This document shows positions 16,464 through 23,936 of a stretch of DNA of 64,000 bases, one piece after another (position 1 is the first letter of the stretch; each line of letters begins with the position of its first letter). Position numbers and translations under genes: made by a program. This DNA is from CAZEHS01 sp964649745 (lineage in GTDB: Bacteria; Bacillota; Clostridia; Peptostreptococcales; Acidaminobacteraceae). Below the pieces are notes generated by a model. The model saw only the letters and a list, made by a program, of their open reading frames with translations, made no database searches and had not been told where the DNA came from. Location of the stretch: the NCBI GenBank assembly GCA_964649745.1, contig CAZYQI010000016.1, positions 1 to 64,000 of the forward strand. Reading direction: 5' to 3'.

Positions 16464-17681
16464 TCAAATATACTCGATTGGCAACGCCAGCAAATCATTA
16501 TCAAGCCACAGCTTTCTCTGGTATTGACACAGGATTACCCCAACAGCAATCTTGTGGCTTGCATCATCCTTCAGCACTCGGAAAGCACCTGCCATAGCTT
16601 TGACCGGGGATGCCGACATTTTTATTTCAATGGGATAGAGCGTGTCACCATCCTCGATGATTAAATCAATTTCTTTGCCATCCTTATCTCGATAATAGTA
16701 TATTGGAACATCCATATGTCCAGCGTTGGTGTATGTTTTGATAACCTCGCTGACCACAAAGGTTTCAAAAAATTGACCGGCCTTGGCGCCATTTCTGATA
16801 ACATCTGGCGTAAGCCATTTGGTCAAATAGGCCAATAACCCAGTATCCATCATATAGACTTTCGGTGTTTTAATGGCTCGTTTCAAGTGGTTATTGGAAT
16901 AGGGCTGGAGCAAAAAAACAATTCCTGAGGTTTCAAGTATCGATGTCCACCGTTTAACCGTGTCCACAGAAACACCAATATCTTTGGCCACGCTACTATA
17001 ATTCAGCAGTTCCCCACTTCGCGCGGCTAGAGAAACCATAAACCGAAGAAACAGATTCTCGTCAGCCACCTGAGTCAATTGCCTGACATCACGTTCAATA
17101 TAGGTCTTAACATAAGAGGCATAATAAAGCCGCCAGTCTACATCCTCCGTATTCAAGGCAGGCATATCTCCCTTGTGAATATCCTCCCACAGTATTCCGT
17201 AAGATACCAACTCAGATTCTCGATTACTTATATAGGATTCTGTTGGCAAAAATGGCTGGTCAAATCGAATCTTCTTCTTTTCCCGCATAGAGAAACCATG
17301 AAGATTCAAAATAGCTATTCTTCCAGCTAATGATTCGCTTACATTTTTCATCATCGAAAATGCCTGGGAACCCGTTAAAAGATACATCCCTTTCCGCTTA
17401 TTGTTGTCAATCTTCATCTTAATGTATGGAAATAATTCAGGTACATACTGTATTTCGTCCAAAATCAAATCTCTTGAATTGCTGACCATAAATAAGCCCG
17501 GCTCCGATTTTGCCTGTTCCAGCAAAATCGGATCATCAAACGTAATGTAATCATGTTTTCCTGCTGAGATATGCTGCAAAAGTGTTGATTTGCCAACCTG
17601 TCTGGGGCCGGTTATCAATACCGCAGGAAATTGACGGATAGAATTGTTTAAGATATCTTCAATATGCCTCTTTATGTACAC
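16464..17681 (-). CDS. AAA ATPase with DUF4143 nuclease-like domain
   Basis: The protein of about 405 residues has an N-terminal AAA_14 ATPase with Walker A GPRQVGKST and Walker B LILDEIQYV. A helix-turn-helix-like middle (SVAKDIGVSVDTVKRW) follows, then a C-terminal DUF4143 domain. The C-terminal segment KEIDLII followed by YPIEIKMS matches the D...ExK pattern of the PD-(D/E)XK nuclease fold. The frame begins with GTG at 17690, but GAGAGG is better placed for the GTG at 17681. The role of this family is unsettled. It sits between the two SLH units and is only distantly related to the pair at 21246 and 26492. Confidence 0.85.
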   Translation of the reverse strand: MYIKRHIEDILNNSIRQFPAVLITGPRQVGKSTLLQHISAGKHDYITFDDPILLEQAKSEPGLFMVSNSRDLILDEIQYVPELFPYIKMKIDNNKRKGMYLLTGSQAFSMMKNVSESLAGRIAILNLHGFSMREKKKIRFDQPFLPTESYISNRESELVSYGILWEDIHKGDMPALNTEDVDWRLYYASYVKTYIERDVRQLTQVADENLFLRFMVSLAARSGELLNYSSVAKDIGVSVDTVKRWTSILETSGIVFLLQPYSNNHLKRAIKTPKVYMMDTGLLAYLTKWLTPDVIRNGAKAGQFFETFVVSEVIKTYTNAGHMDVPIYYYRDKDGKEIDLIIEDGDTLYPIEIKMSASPVKAMAGAFRVLKDDASHKIAVGVILCQYQRKLWLDNDLLALPIEYI

Positions 17682-17791
17682 AGAGCTCACCTCTCGTCTA
17701 ATTTCGTATTCAATATTAGATTAGACGCTATTTTGCCTTGTGTCAATATCAGCAAGAGTCTGAAAGCTACGGGTACGGTTATTCTATCCCT

Positions 17792-19039
17792 TCACTTCAC
17801 AATAACCGCCGGATTCAAGCCATGATCCAGGGGGGCCTCCGGCAGTGGCACTGCTGTTCGGGGGCATTTGTTGGAAACGCCGGTTTTCCATTGGCCGTTT
17901 TGTAAATGCCACCCCTGGGTTTTGTTATCCTGAACATGGATGCTCATGTAGCTGTTCCACGCCTCGGTTACCTGCTTTGTTACCTGGGCCTCCATTTCTC
18001 TGCGTACCTGGCTGCTCTGCTGGCTAAGCAGCTTGTCCCATTCCTCCTGAGAATAGGTGCCTTCGTGGTCGATTCCCTTATAGTTGTAGGTGAACCGATC
18101 CGGTGGATTTTCTGCCTTTAGGATGTTCCTGGCTGTGATTTGAAAGGTATAGATTGTGCCGGGCTTTGCCGTTGAGGGAATGGGGTAATCATAGCTGATA
18201 GGAACGCTGCCCCTGGCAGGCACCACCTTATGCCCGGGCGACAGGGAGGCGCCGTTCACGGTAAGGTCGTAGTGCATGATCACAGGAAAGGGGTTTTGAT
18301 TAGCGACGCTTCCCTTTACACGGGTATCCCGGCCAATAAAAGCCGAGGAGCCGGCACAGTCGATGCGGGCTTTTGGGGGAAGGAGTGCCACCACCGGCTC
18401 AGGAACAACATCGTATTGGATGACAATGGGGACAAAGTAAAGATAGCCCTGGACCTTTTCTGATTGGCCTGTTTTGGGGTAAAGTTCCTCCATGGCTTCT
18501 TTGATGTCTGCTGGGGCGTTCTCATCTGTGTAGCCCATCATGGCGTAGATGTCGTTGATCAACCCGTTTGCCAGGTACCTTTTTACATCAATAGGCTTTC
18601 CATTGATAGCTGACAGTGTTCCAGAATAGGTGTACTCCAGCTTGCCGGTCTTTGCGTTCCAACTATCACTTATCTTTATACCAGATGCGGCTTGACCGTA
18701 GTAGTTTTCATTGTATGTGATCTTGTCGTTGGCAAACTGGGTTTTGTTCCAGTTGTCACCAAGCTTGGCGAAGTCGAAGTCCAAAGTGTAGGGGTATACC
18801 TTCACGTTCTCAACAGTATCCTTGGGATAAAGGAACCCAATGTCATAGACCGTGGTGGACGGTTTGTTATAGACTTTCCCAGCTTCAATGCCTTTTTGCC
18901 ATACACCGAAGGAATTGCGCCAGGCGAACACCACACCAGTCCGGAGTTCGCAGTGAGTAACGGGCCCATCTGCTGCGAAAACCGGCATAGAGGAGATCAG
19001 CAGGATGAGTAGAAGGAACCATGATAGTTTTTTCTTCAT
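17792..19039 (-). CDS. Secreted protein partner of SLH protein, 415 aa
   Basis: A signal peptide (MKKKLSWFLLLILLI, cleavage near VFAA) marks export. I recognise no whole-protein family. Residues about 210-320 resemble an immunoglobulin-like or CARDB-type beta domain, preceded by a Pro-rich linker. The last 90 residues are helical, followed by a conserved CPRTAVPLPEAP tail. The start codon follows the stop of SLH copy 2 by 3 bp, and AAGGAG lies inside the last codons of that gene, so the two are translationally coupled. It may be held at the surface by the SLH protein. A broken paralogue lies at 14697. Confidence 0.8.
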   Translation of the reverse strand: MKKKLSWFLLLILLISSMPVFAADGPVTHCELRTGVVFAWRNSFGVWQKGIEAGKVYNKPSTTVYDIGFLYPKDTVENVKVYPYTLDFDFAKLGDNWNKTQFANDKITYNENYYGQAASGIKISDSWNAKTGKLEYTYSGTLSAINGKPIDVKRYLANGLINDIYAMMGYTDENAPADIKEAMEELYPKTGQSEKVQGYLYFVPIVIQYDVVPEPVVALLPPKARIDCAGSSAFIGRDTRVKGSVANQNPFPVIMHYDLTVNGASLSPGHKVVPARGSVPISYDYPIPSTAKPGTIYTFQITARNILKAENPPDRFTYNYKGIDHEGTYSQEEWDKLLSQQSSQVRREMEAQVTKQVTEAWNSYMSIHVQDNKTQGWHLQNGQWKTGVSNKCPRTAVPLPEAPLDHGLNPAVIVK

Positions 19040-19042
19040 GCT

Positions 19043-20038
19043 CTACTCCTTCCAAGGATTTATGACCAATTTCATTCCTGGTTGGCCATCCATCCGAAAG
19101 AACCCGAAGTAGTCAATGGTCTTGTAGTCCACTGGGAAACGGGTGGTGTCGTAGTAGGTGATGTTTCTGGAAGGCGAGTACTCACCACTGAAAATCATAA
19201 CGGTCTTCTCCTCTTTTATTGCAGTGATGACGCCGGTACGCCCAGGGCATTTCATTTGCATAGTGTTGAGAATAGGAGTTGGTTCTATAGTCAGCCCCAT
19301 GGACTCTGCCGTAACCAGCGTCACCGTCTTTAGATTCGGGTTGAACTTATTGAGATCCGCTACATTATTGATAAACTCAGTTACCGGCTTGGTTTCTCCC
19401 AGCTGGATCTGCCCCTTGGTTGAAGGCTTTAGGAGTGCCTTCCGTGCGTTCTTATCGATAATTCGCAGCACCACCGCAGAGGCCTCGGCTCGGGTGAGTG
19501 TTTTCAAGCCTTGAAAGGTTTTATCCGGGTAGCCTGTGATAATACCCATAGCTACTACTTTATTGACATCCTCTTTATAGGCTTCCGATTTGCTCAGATC
19601 TGTAATCAGAAAGGCGTAGTCCGCATAATCACCTGGTATTGCTTCCTTCTGATGCTCCAGGGCTCGAACGGCCATCCGTGCCATTTCATATCGGGTGATG
19701 GGGAGTGTCACATCGGCGAATTCCCCCGCCTTCACCAGCCCCGCATCCTCTGCGGAGGCCATGATGCCGGCGGACCAGTGATTACCGGAGATATCCTTGG
19801 CTTTAATGGAAAGGGAGCGAGCCACTATGGAGGTATACTCCGCACGGGTGATAGTGCCGGCGGGTTTGAAGGTTCCATCCGGATAGCCTGCGATGCTCCC
19901 ACCCTCTGAAAGCCTTGATACATCGCCATGGAACCAGTCACCCGTTCGCACATCTGAAAACTTCCCTGCTGCATGGGTCAAGGCGACGCTGCCCCACAGT
20001 GTGATGACACCCAGCACAAGAAACAGCAATCTTTTCAT
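19043..20038 (-). CDS. SLH-domain surface protein, copy 2
   Basis: This 331-residue paralogue of the protein at 15300 has a signal peptide (MKRLLFLVLGVITLW), three SLH domains with GYPDGTFKP and TRAEASAVVLR, and a 130-residue unassigned C-terminus. The middle is identical at DNA level to copy 1 over 328 bp (19501-19828), while the signal peptide and C-terminus differ clearly. GGGGGTT precedes the ATG at 20038. It is coupled to the intact secreted protein downstream. Confidence 0.9.
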   Translation of the reverse strand: MKRLLFLVLGVITLWGSVALTHAAGKFSDVRTGDWFHGDVSRLSEGGSIAGYPDGTFKPAGTITRAEYTSIVARSLSIKAKDISGNHWSAGIMASAEDAGLVKAGEFADVTLPITRYEMARMAVRALEHQKEAIPGDYADYAFLITDLSKSEAYKEDVNKVVAMGIITGYPDKTFQGLKTLTRAEASAVVLRIIDKNARKALLKPSTKGQIQLGETKPVTEFINNVADLNKFNPNLKTVTLVTAESMGLTIEPTPILNTMQMKCPGRTGVITAIKEEKTVMIFSGEYSPSRNITYYDTTRFPVDYKTIDYFGFFRMDGQPGMKLVINPWKE

Positions 20039-20079
20039 AATAACCCCCATATTATATTCATTATTGTAAATTACAACCT

Positions 20080-20108
20080 ATTATATCTATCAAAATCCAT
20101 TTAATCAA
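20080..20108 (-). promoter_or_regulatory. Promoter of SLH copy 2
   Basis: On the minus strand TTGATT (20103-20108), 17 bases and TATAAT (20080-20085) match the promoter of copy 1 in both boxes and spacing. Confidence 0.82.
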
Positions 20109-20131
20109 GTGCACGGCTTTTATGACGCAGT

Positions 20132-20180
20132 AAAGGGCTTTCTCCAAAGGGCATGTTTGCCTTTTGGAGAAAGCCCTTTG
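20132..20180. other. Strong hairpin
   Basis: AAAGGGCTTTCTCCAAA pairs almost perfectly with TTTTGGAGAAAGCCCTTT around a short loop. The T tract is poor on both strands, but it could still end transcripts entering from the chagasin-like gene. Confidence 0.65.
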
Positions 20181-20194
20181 TTAATAAAAATAAC

Positions 20195-20220
20195 GGGGTC
20201 AGACCACTACCTATCCACCC
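20195..20220. repeat. REP-like half element
   Basis: The sequence GGGGTC-AGACCACTACCTATCCACC matches one arm of the REP-like palindromes. It contains the stop codon of the helix-turn-helix remnant at 20211-20339. Confidence 0.7.
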
Positions 20221-20339
20221 ATTGCTGAAGTTATCTGCTTTGATACTGCCGCCGTACTAAGCTCCAAGCGGTCTGCAACCTCGCGCTGAGTTGTTGCCGT
20301 GGCAACATGAAAAACATCAATCAATTCCCCATGGTCATC
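20211..20339 (-). pseudogene. C-terminal helix-turn-helix remnant, possibly from a RAYT transposase
   Basis: The minus strand holds 42 codons without start, preceded by a stop. They read as a helix-turn-helix (TQREVADRLELSTAAVSKQI). The stop TAG falls inside a REP-like half element. This contact and the N-terminal RAYT remnant at 26042 suggest the tail of a REP-associated transposase, but the helix-turn-helix alone is not specific. Nothing functional is left. Confidence 0.5.
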
Positions 20340-20419
20340 CTACGTCGCCACAAGGAAAAGCCCCACGGCTTCCATCTGTATATCCAGAAGAAAAACATGG
20401 GAACTTTACTTTTATCTAT

Positions 20420-20884
20420 TTACTCTTCAACACGGACCACAAAGACCATTGTCTTGGCAGGCTCTGCACTTTTATCAAAATATCTTGAATAGTTCATGGT
20501 GATGGTTGCCGTTCCTTTTGAAACACCTTTAACTGTCAGTTCTTTTTTAGCGCCCTCATTATGAATAGGGTGCGCCAGGGCTTCAGCTTTTTCTTTTTCC
20601 GTCGGAGCCATATTAAAGAAGCCGGTTCTAACCGCTTTGTTGTCACCTTCAACCTTAATATTCCAAGAATAGCCGGAGCTCACGTTTTCGTCAACAATGA
20701 TCGACATACTTTCTCCGACCTTAATTTTGTTGACCATATTATTGTATTGCACCTCCCGATCCGGAATCAGTTTATTTCCACTGTTCACGTTGGGCTCTGC
20801 CGTCGCCGCAAATACAACGGCTCCTGTCAACAACGCTAGCGCCAGCACTGTAACACTTACCTTTTTCATGAATTGATTCATCAT
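20420..20884 (-). CDS. Secreted chagasin-like (I42) protease inhibitor
   Basis: The protein of about 154 residues has an N-terminal signal peptide ending near VFAA. The mature part carries the I42 markers: NVSSGYSW (family NPTTGYSW loop), a GAKKELTVKGVSKGTATITM strand region and the RYFD loop, followed by a closing VFVVRVEE strand. Chagasins block papain-type cysteine proteases, so it may protect against own or foreign proteases outside the cell. An earlier ATG at 20896 touches the AAAGGA site; the ATG at 20884 is preferred. It is transcribed alone. Confidence 0.85.
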   Translation of the reverse strand: MMNQFMKKVSVTVLALALLTGAVVFAATAEPNVNSGNKLIPDREVQYNNMVNKIKVGESMSIIVDENVSSGYSWNIKVEGDNKAVRTGFFNMAPTEKEKAEALAHPIHNEGAKKELTVKGVSKGTATITMNYSRYFDKSAEPAKTMVFVVRVEE

Positions 20885-20896
20885 TTTTTCTACCAT

Positions 20897-21245
20897 CCTT
20901 TTACTTTATTTGACCTCATGTCTATTAGACGACTAATCCATTAAATAGTTCCCGATTATTAAATAAACGTTCAACCTTTACTCCAATGAACTGTGATCGC
21001 CCTTTTGAAACAACCGTTCGGAACCTTCCCTGCCGTTTTTCCTTTCGAGCTTATTTTTGATTTTAATATCAAAATAAAAGAAGGGAGTACCTTAATGCCT
21101 CCTCTGAGTCCTTTTATCTCATCTGTATAAAGTAGTTCCATTATAAAAAAATATTAAATCTTGTATGTTTTCATATCACAACATTAAAACACGCAAGATT
21201 CTGTATTTTTTCATGGTATACTTATGTTTAAAGAGAGGTGCCATC
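20897..21245. other. Divergent intergenic region
   Basis: This region separates the chagasin-like gene from the plus-strand AAA gene. It contains ACCGTTCGGAACC and CCCTGCCG (near 21011-21040), also found at 26331, and a roughly 30-bp stretch before the AAA gene shared with 26452-26486. I see no gene in it. Confidence 0.5.
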
Positions 21246-22442
21246 ATGGTTCAAAGAAAACAATACATGGAAAAACTTAAAAAAATGAAAGACAAAAAAA
21301 TCATCAAGGTGGTTACCGGTATCCGCCGCTGCGGAAAGTCCACACTGCTTTTGATGTTCCGTGATTATCTGAAAGAATGCGGCATTGAGGAGAACCAGAT
21401 TATCTCCGTGAATTTTGAAGACATTGCAAACGAACCTCTTCTTGACTACAGGAAGCTCCATGAATATGTCATAGCGAAGCTTCTTCCCGGAAAAATGACC
21501 TATGTATTTTTAGATGAAATCCAAAACGTGGCACAGTTTCAAAAAGCGGTCGACAGCATGTTTATTAGAGATGATGTTGATATTTATATCACAGGTTCAA
21601 ATGCTCAGATGCTTTCCGGCGAGCTGGCCACACTGCTTTCCGGCAGATATATCGAAATCAGCATGTTACCCCTTTCCTTTGCTGAATATCATGACTTGCT
21701 CGGCGGGGATAAGCGGAGCACATGGAACAGCTATTTCAGAAATGGTGGTTTCCCCTATGTCGCTTCTATTGAAGACGAAGACATCCGTAGGGATTATCTG
21801 ATGGGCATCTATAACACCATATTACTCAAGGATGTCGTTGCGAGAAAACGGATTAGTGATATTCCCTTGCTTGAAAGTGTCATAAAATTTCTTTTTGACA
21901 ATATTGGCAGTATCGTATCTTCAAAGAAAATCGCCGACAGTTTGACCTCTTACGGACGGAAAACAACTTCCGTAACCGTTGAAAGCTATATCGAAGCACT
22001 TACGGGCGCCTTTGTTCTGTACAAGGCTAACCGGTATGACATCAAGGGCAAGCAGTATCTGAAATCACTTGAAAAATACTATCTTGTGGATATTGGTCTG
22101 CGTCGTATGCTACTGGGAGACAAAAACGCCGATATCGGTCATATCCTTGAAAACATTGTGTATCTAGAGCTTCTGAGGCGCGGCTACACTGTCCACATCG
22201 GTAAGGTCGACGATAAAGAAATTGATTTTATTGCTGTGATCGGCGGTGATAAGGTTTATTATCAGGTTGCCGCAAGCATTCTCGACCCTGCCACTTTTGA
22301 ACGTGAAATAGCTCCCTTGAAAAAGGTAAACGACCACTATCCCAAATTCATATTAACCATGGATGAATTCCCCATGGGTGAAGAAGGTATCAAACAGGTC
22401 AACATTGTGGATTTTCTGCTTGAAAAAGGAACAGGTGAATAG
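21246..22442 (+). CDS. AAA ATPase / DUF4143 protein, paralogue 1
   Basis: The 398-residue protein has Walker A GIRRCGKST near residue 25, Walker B YVFLDEIQNV and a sensor segment YITGSNAQML. The C-terminal DUF4143 domain has KEIDFIAV followed by YYQVAAS: the position of the nuclease Lys (ExK in the protein at 16464) is not kept, so the nuclease fold is probably inactive. AGAGGTG lies 6 bases before the ATG at 21246; the longer reading from 21165 lacks a site. It is very similar to the protein at 26492, and the leader is also conserved. Function is unknown. Confidence 0.85.
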   Translation: MVQRKQYMEKLKKMKDKKIIKVVTGIRRCGKSTLLLMFRDYLKECGIEENQIISVNFEDIANEPLLDYRKLHEYVIAKLLPGKMTYVFLDEIQNVAQFQKAVDSMFIRDDVDIYITGSNAQMLSGELATLLSGRYIEISMLPLSFAEYHDLLGGDKRSTWNSYFRNGGFPYVASIEDEDIRRDYLMGIYNTILLKDVVARKRISDIPLLESVIKFLFDNIGSIVSSKKIADSLTSYGRKTTSVTVESYIEALTGAFVLYKANRYDIKGKQYLKSLEKYYLVDIGLRRMLLGDKNADIGHILENIVYLELLRRGYTVHIGKVDDKEIDFIAVIGGDKVYYQVAASILDPATFEREIAPLKKVNDHYPKFILTMDEFPMGEEGIKQVNIVDFLLEKGTGE

Positions 22443-22498
22443 GGTTTCTTCATTTGGGTATCTTCCAAAATAGAGATACACCTTCGAAAGGAGCTCCT

Positions 22499-23377
22499 AT
22501 GAAAAACCGGGCAAGCGCTACAGCAGAAGGGGTCGCTTATATGCGGTATTATGAATCCCAAAGGCCCGAATCCCAGAGAATATGCAACGATTACCTTGCA
22601 TACAGTTTCTCAGCCTGGTGGGTGAAGCTTGCGGCGAAGCTGTGCAGTCCTTTCCCTCTCTCATTCATGGACTGGGCCATGGAGCAAAAGGGAGTTGGCA
22701 TATCTGGGTTTTTAGCGGTGCGAACACGGCTGTTTGATGATTTTGTTTTGGAACAAATCCGGTCGGGGGCTGAACAATACGTGATCCTGGGAGCAGGGCT
22801 CGATTCCCGCGCCTACCGTTTTGCAGATAACATGGGTGCTGTGAATGTGTTTGAGATTGATCATCCTCTGTCGCAATCAGTTAAAAAAGAGCGGGTACTA
22901 AAACATTTCGGCAGTCTGCCGCTCCATGTTCGCTATGTATCGGTGGATTTCACAAAGGATAATCTGCTGACATCGCTGAAAAACGCAGGATACGACGCCT
23001 CTCTGAAAACCATTTTCACCTTTGAAGGGGTAACCATGTATCTTGACGATGGGGCTGTCAGAAGCACTTTGGGCTTCATTCTTAACCACTCCGGCATAGG
23101 GTCCGCAGTTATGCTTGATTATGTTTATTCGGAAGCATTGAACGGGAAAATCAAAAGTAAGGTAATCGCACATATGAACAGCCTGAAATTCATTTTTCAT
23201 GAATCCATTAATTTTGGCATCGGAATTGGACAGGTTAAAGGATTCCTGAAAGAAGTTGGCTTCGAATCGGCTGAAGACTTTCCCCCAGACAAATTGTATG
23301 ATCTGTATTTGAAGCCCTGCACTCCAAACCGGTCCATATCTGATGTATATGGCATTGCCATCGGGCGAAAAACTTAA
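22499..23377 (+). CDS. SAM-dependent methyltransferase, LCMT/TIGR00027 type
   Basis: The 292-residue class I methyltransferase belongs to the group related to leucine carboxyl methyltransferases. Motif I is ILGAGLDSRAYR, with the SAM-binding acidic residue in VFEIDHP; the VSVDFTKDNL and FEGVTMYL segments are typical. Its substrate is unknown; members act on small molecules or polyketides. GAAAGGAG is about 5 bases before the ATG at 22499. It follows the AAA gene by 56 bp on the same strand and precedes a tRNA gene. Confidence 0.88.
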   Translation: MKNRASATAEGVAYMRYYESQRPESQRICNDYLAYSFSAWWVKLAAKLCSPFPLSFMDWAMEQKGVGISGFLAVRTRLFDDFVLEQIRSGAEQYVILGAGLDSRAYRFADNMGAVNVFEIDHPLSQSVKKERVLKHFGSLPLHVRYVSVDFTKDNLLTSLKNAGYDASLKTIFTFEGVTMYLDDGAVRSTLGFILNHSGIGSAVMLDYVYSEALNGKIKSKVIAHMNSLKFIFHESINFGIGIGQVKGFLKEVGFESAEDFPPDKLYDLYLKPCTPNRSISDVYGIAIGRKT

Positions 23378-23392
23378 TTAACCATCATCCAT

Positions 23393-23468
23393 GTGGCATT
23401 AGCTCAGCTGGGAGAGCGCAGCGTTCGCAATGCTGAGGCCAGGAGTTCGATCCTCCTATGCTCCACCA
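23393..23468 (+). tRNA. tRNA-Ala (anticodon CGC)
   Basis: The cloverleaf folds with D-stem GCTC/GAGC, anticodon stem CAGCG/TGCTG around loop TTCGCAA, T-stem AGGAG/CTCCT and an encoded CCA. Anticodon CGC reads GCG. The G3-U70 pair that identifies tRNA-Ala is present. Position 2 and 71 (U-C) do not pair, so the acceptor stem is slightly defective. Confidence 0.88.
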
Positions 23469-23470
23469 GA

Positions 23471-23511
23471 AAGACCAGCTGTCGGTTTTATATCGTCAGC
23501 TGGTCTTTTTC
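23471..23511 (+). terminator. tRNA gene terminator
   Basis: AGACCAGCTG pairs with CAGCTGGTCT and is followed by TTTT directly after the tRNA. Confidence 0.88.
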
Positions 23512-23529
23512 GTTAAACAGTGATCAGAA

Positions 23530-23600
23530 ACGGCAGCTTGTTCCTGCCGTGAGTATAGCGTGTCATGTCGATTGGTAGATTAGGCAGTGCCTGTCCCGTT
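23530..23600. repeat. REP-associated 70-80-bp repeat, copy C (degenerate)
   Basis: It shares the order CGGCAG, TTCCTGCCGT, AGTATAGC, GTCGATT and GCAGTGCCTG with the copies at 23769 and 26171. Several bases of the GGATAGGTAGTGCC core are altered. Confidence 0.65.
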
Positions 23601-23743
23601 CATTCATAAACATACGGATCTTCCTTTGATACTGATTTTGCTATGCCGGCCTTTTTATCAAACACAATAACATGCGTATATTCGTCTTTATCATCTGAAC
23701 AAAACGGGCATTTTGAATAATCAGATTCATCATAAACAGCCAT
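23600..23743 (-). CDS. Possible 47-aa protein with a CPFC motif
   Basis: The minus strand has an open frame MAVYDESDYSKCPFCSDD that ends PYVYE. It has one CxxC pair at 12 and 15, like half of a zinc ribbon. Composition is protein-like, but the ribosome binding site is poor. It is flanked on both sides by copies of the REP-associated repeat, so it may be a fragment carried with them. I recognise no family. Confidence 0.45.
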   Translation of the reverse strand: MAVYDESDYSKCPFCSDDKDEYTHVIVFDKKAGIAKSVSKEDPYVYE

Positions 23744-23768
23744 TTCGAACCGCCACTATATTTTTCCA

Positions 23769-23850
23769 TAAATAGGTAGTTTGTATTCCTGTCGTAAGTA
23801 TAGCATATTCTGTCGATTAGGTGGATAGGTAGTGCCTGGCCCCTTTCTTT
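23769..23850. repeat. REP-associated 80-bp repeat, copy D
   Basis: The copy contains TTCCTGTCGTAAGTATAGC and ends in GGTGGATAGGTAGTGCCTGG. It matches 26171-26255 over its length in the same orientation. Confidence 0.75.
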
Positions 23851-23936
23851 CCATAAGTCAGGTTTTCAAGCCTGACACCATATGTGTGTTCGAATGTGTT
23901 TTCAACCAATCGGTAACAACACCTTCATAAAGTCTT

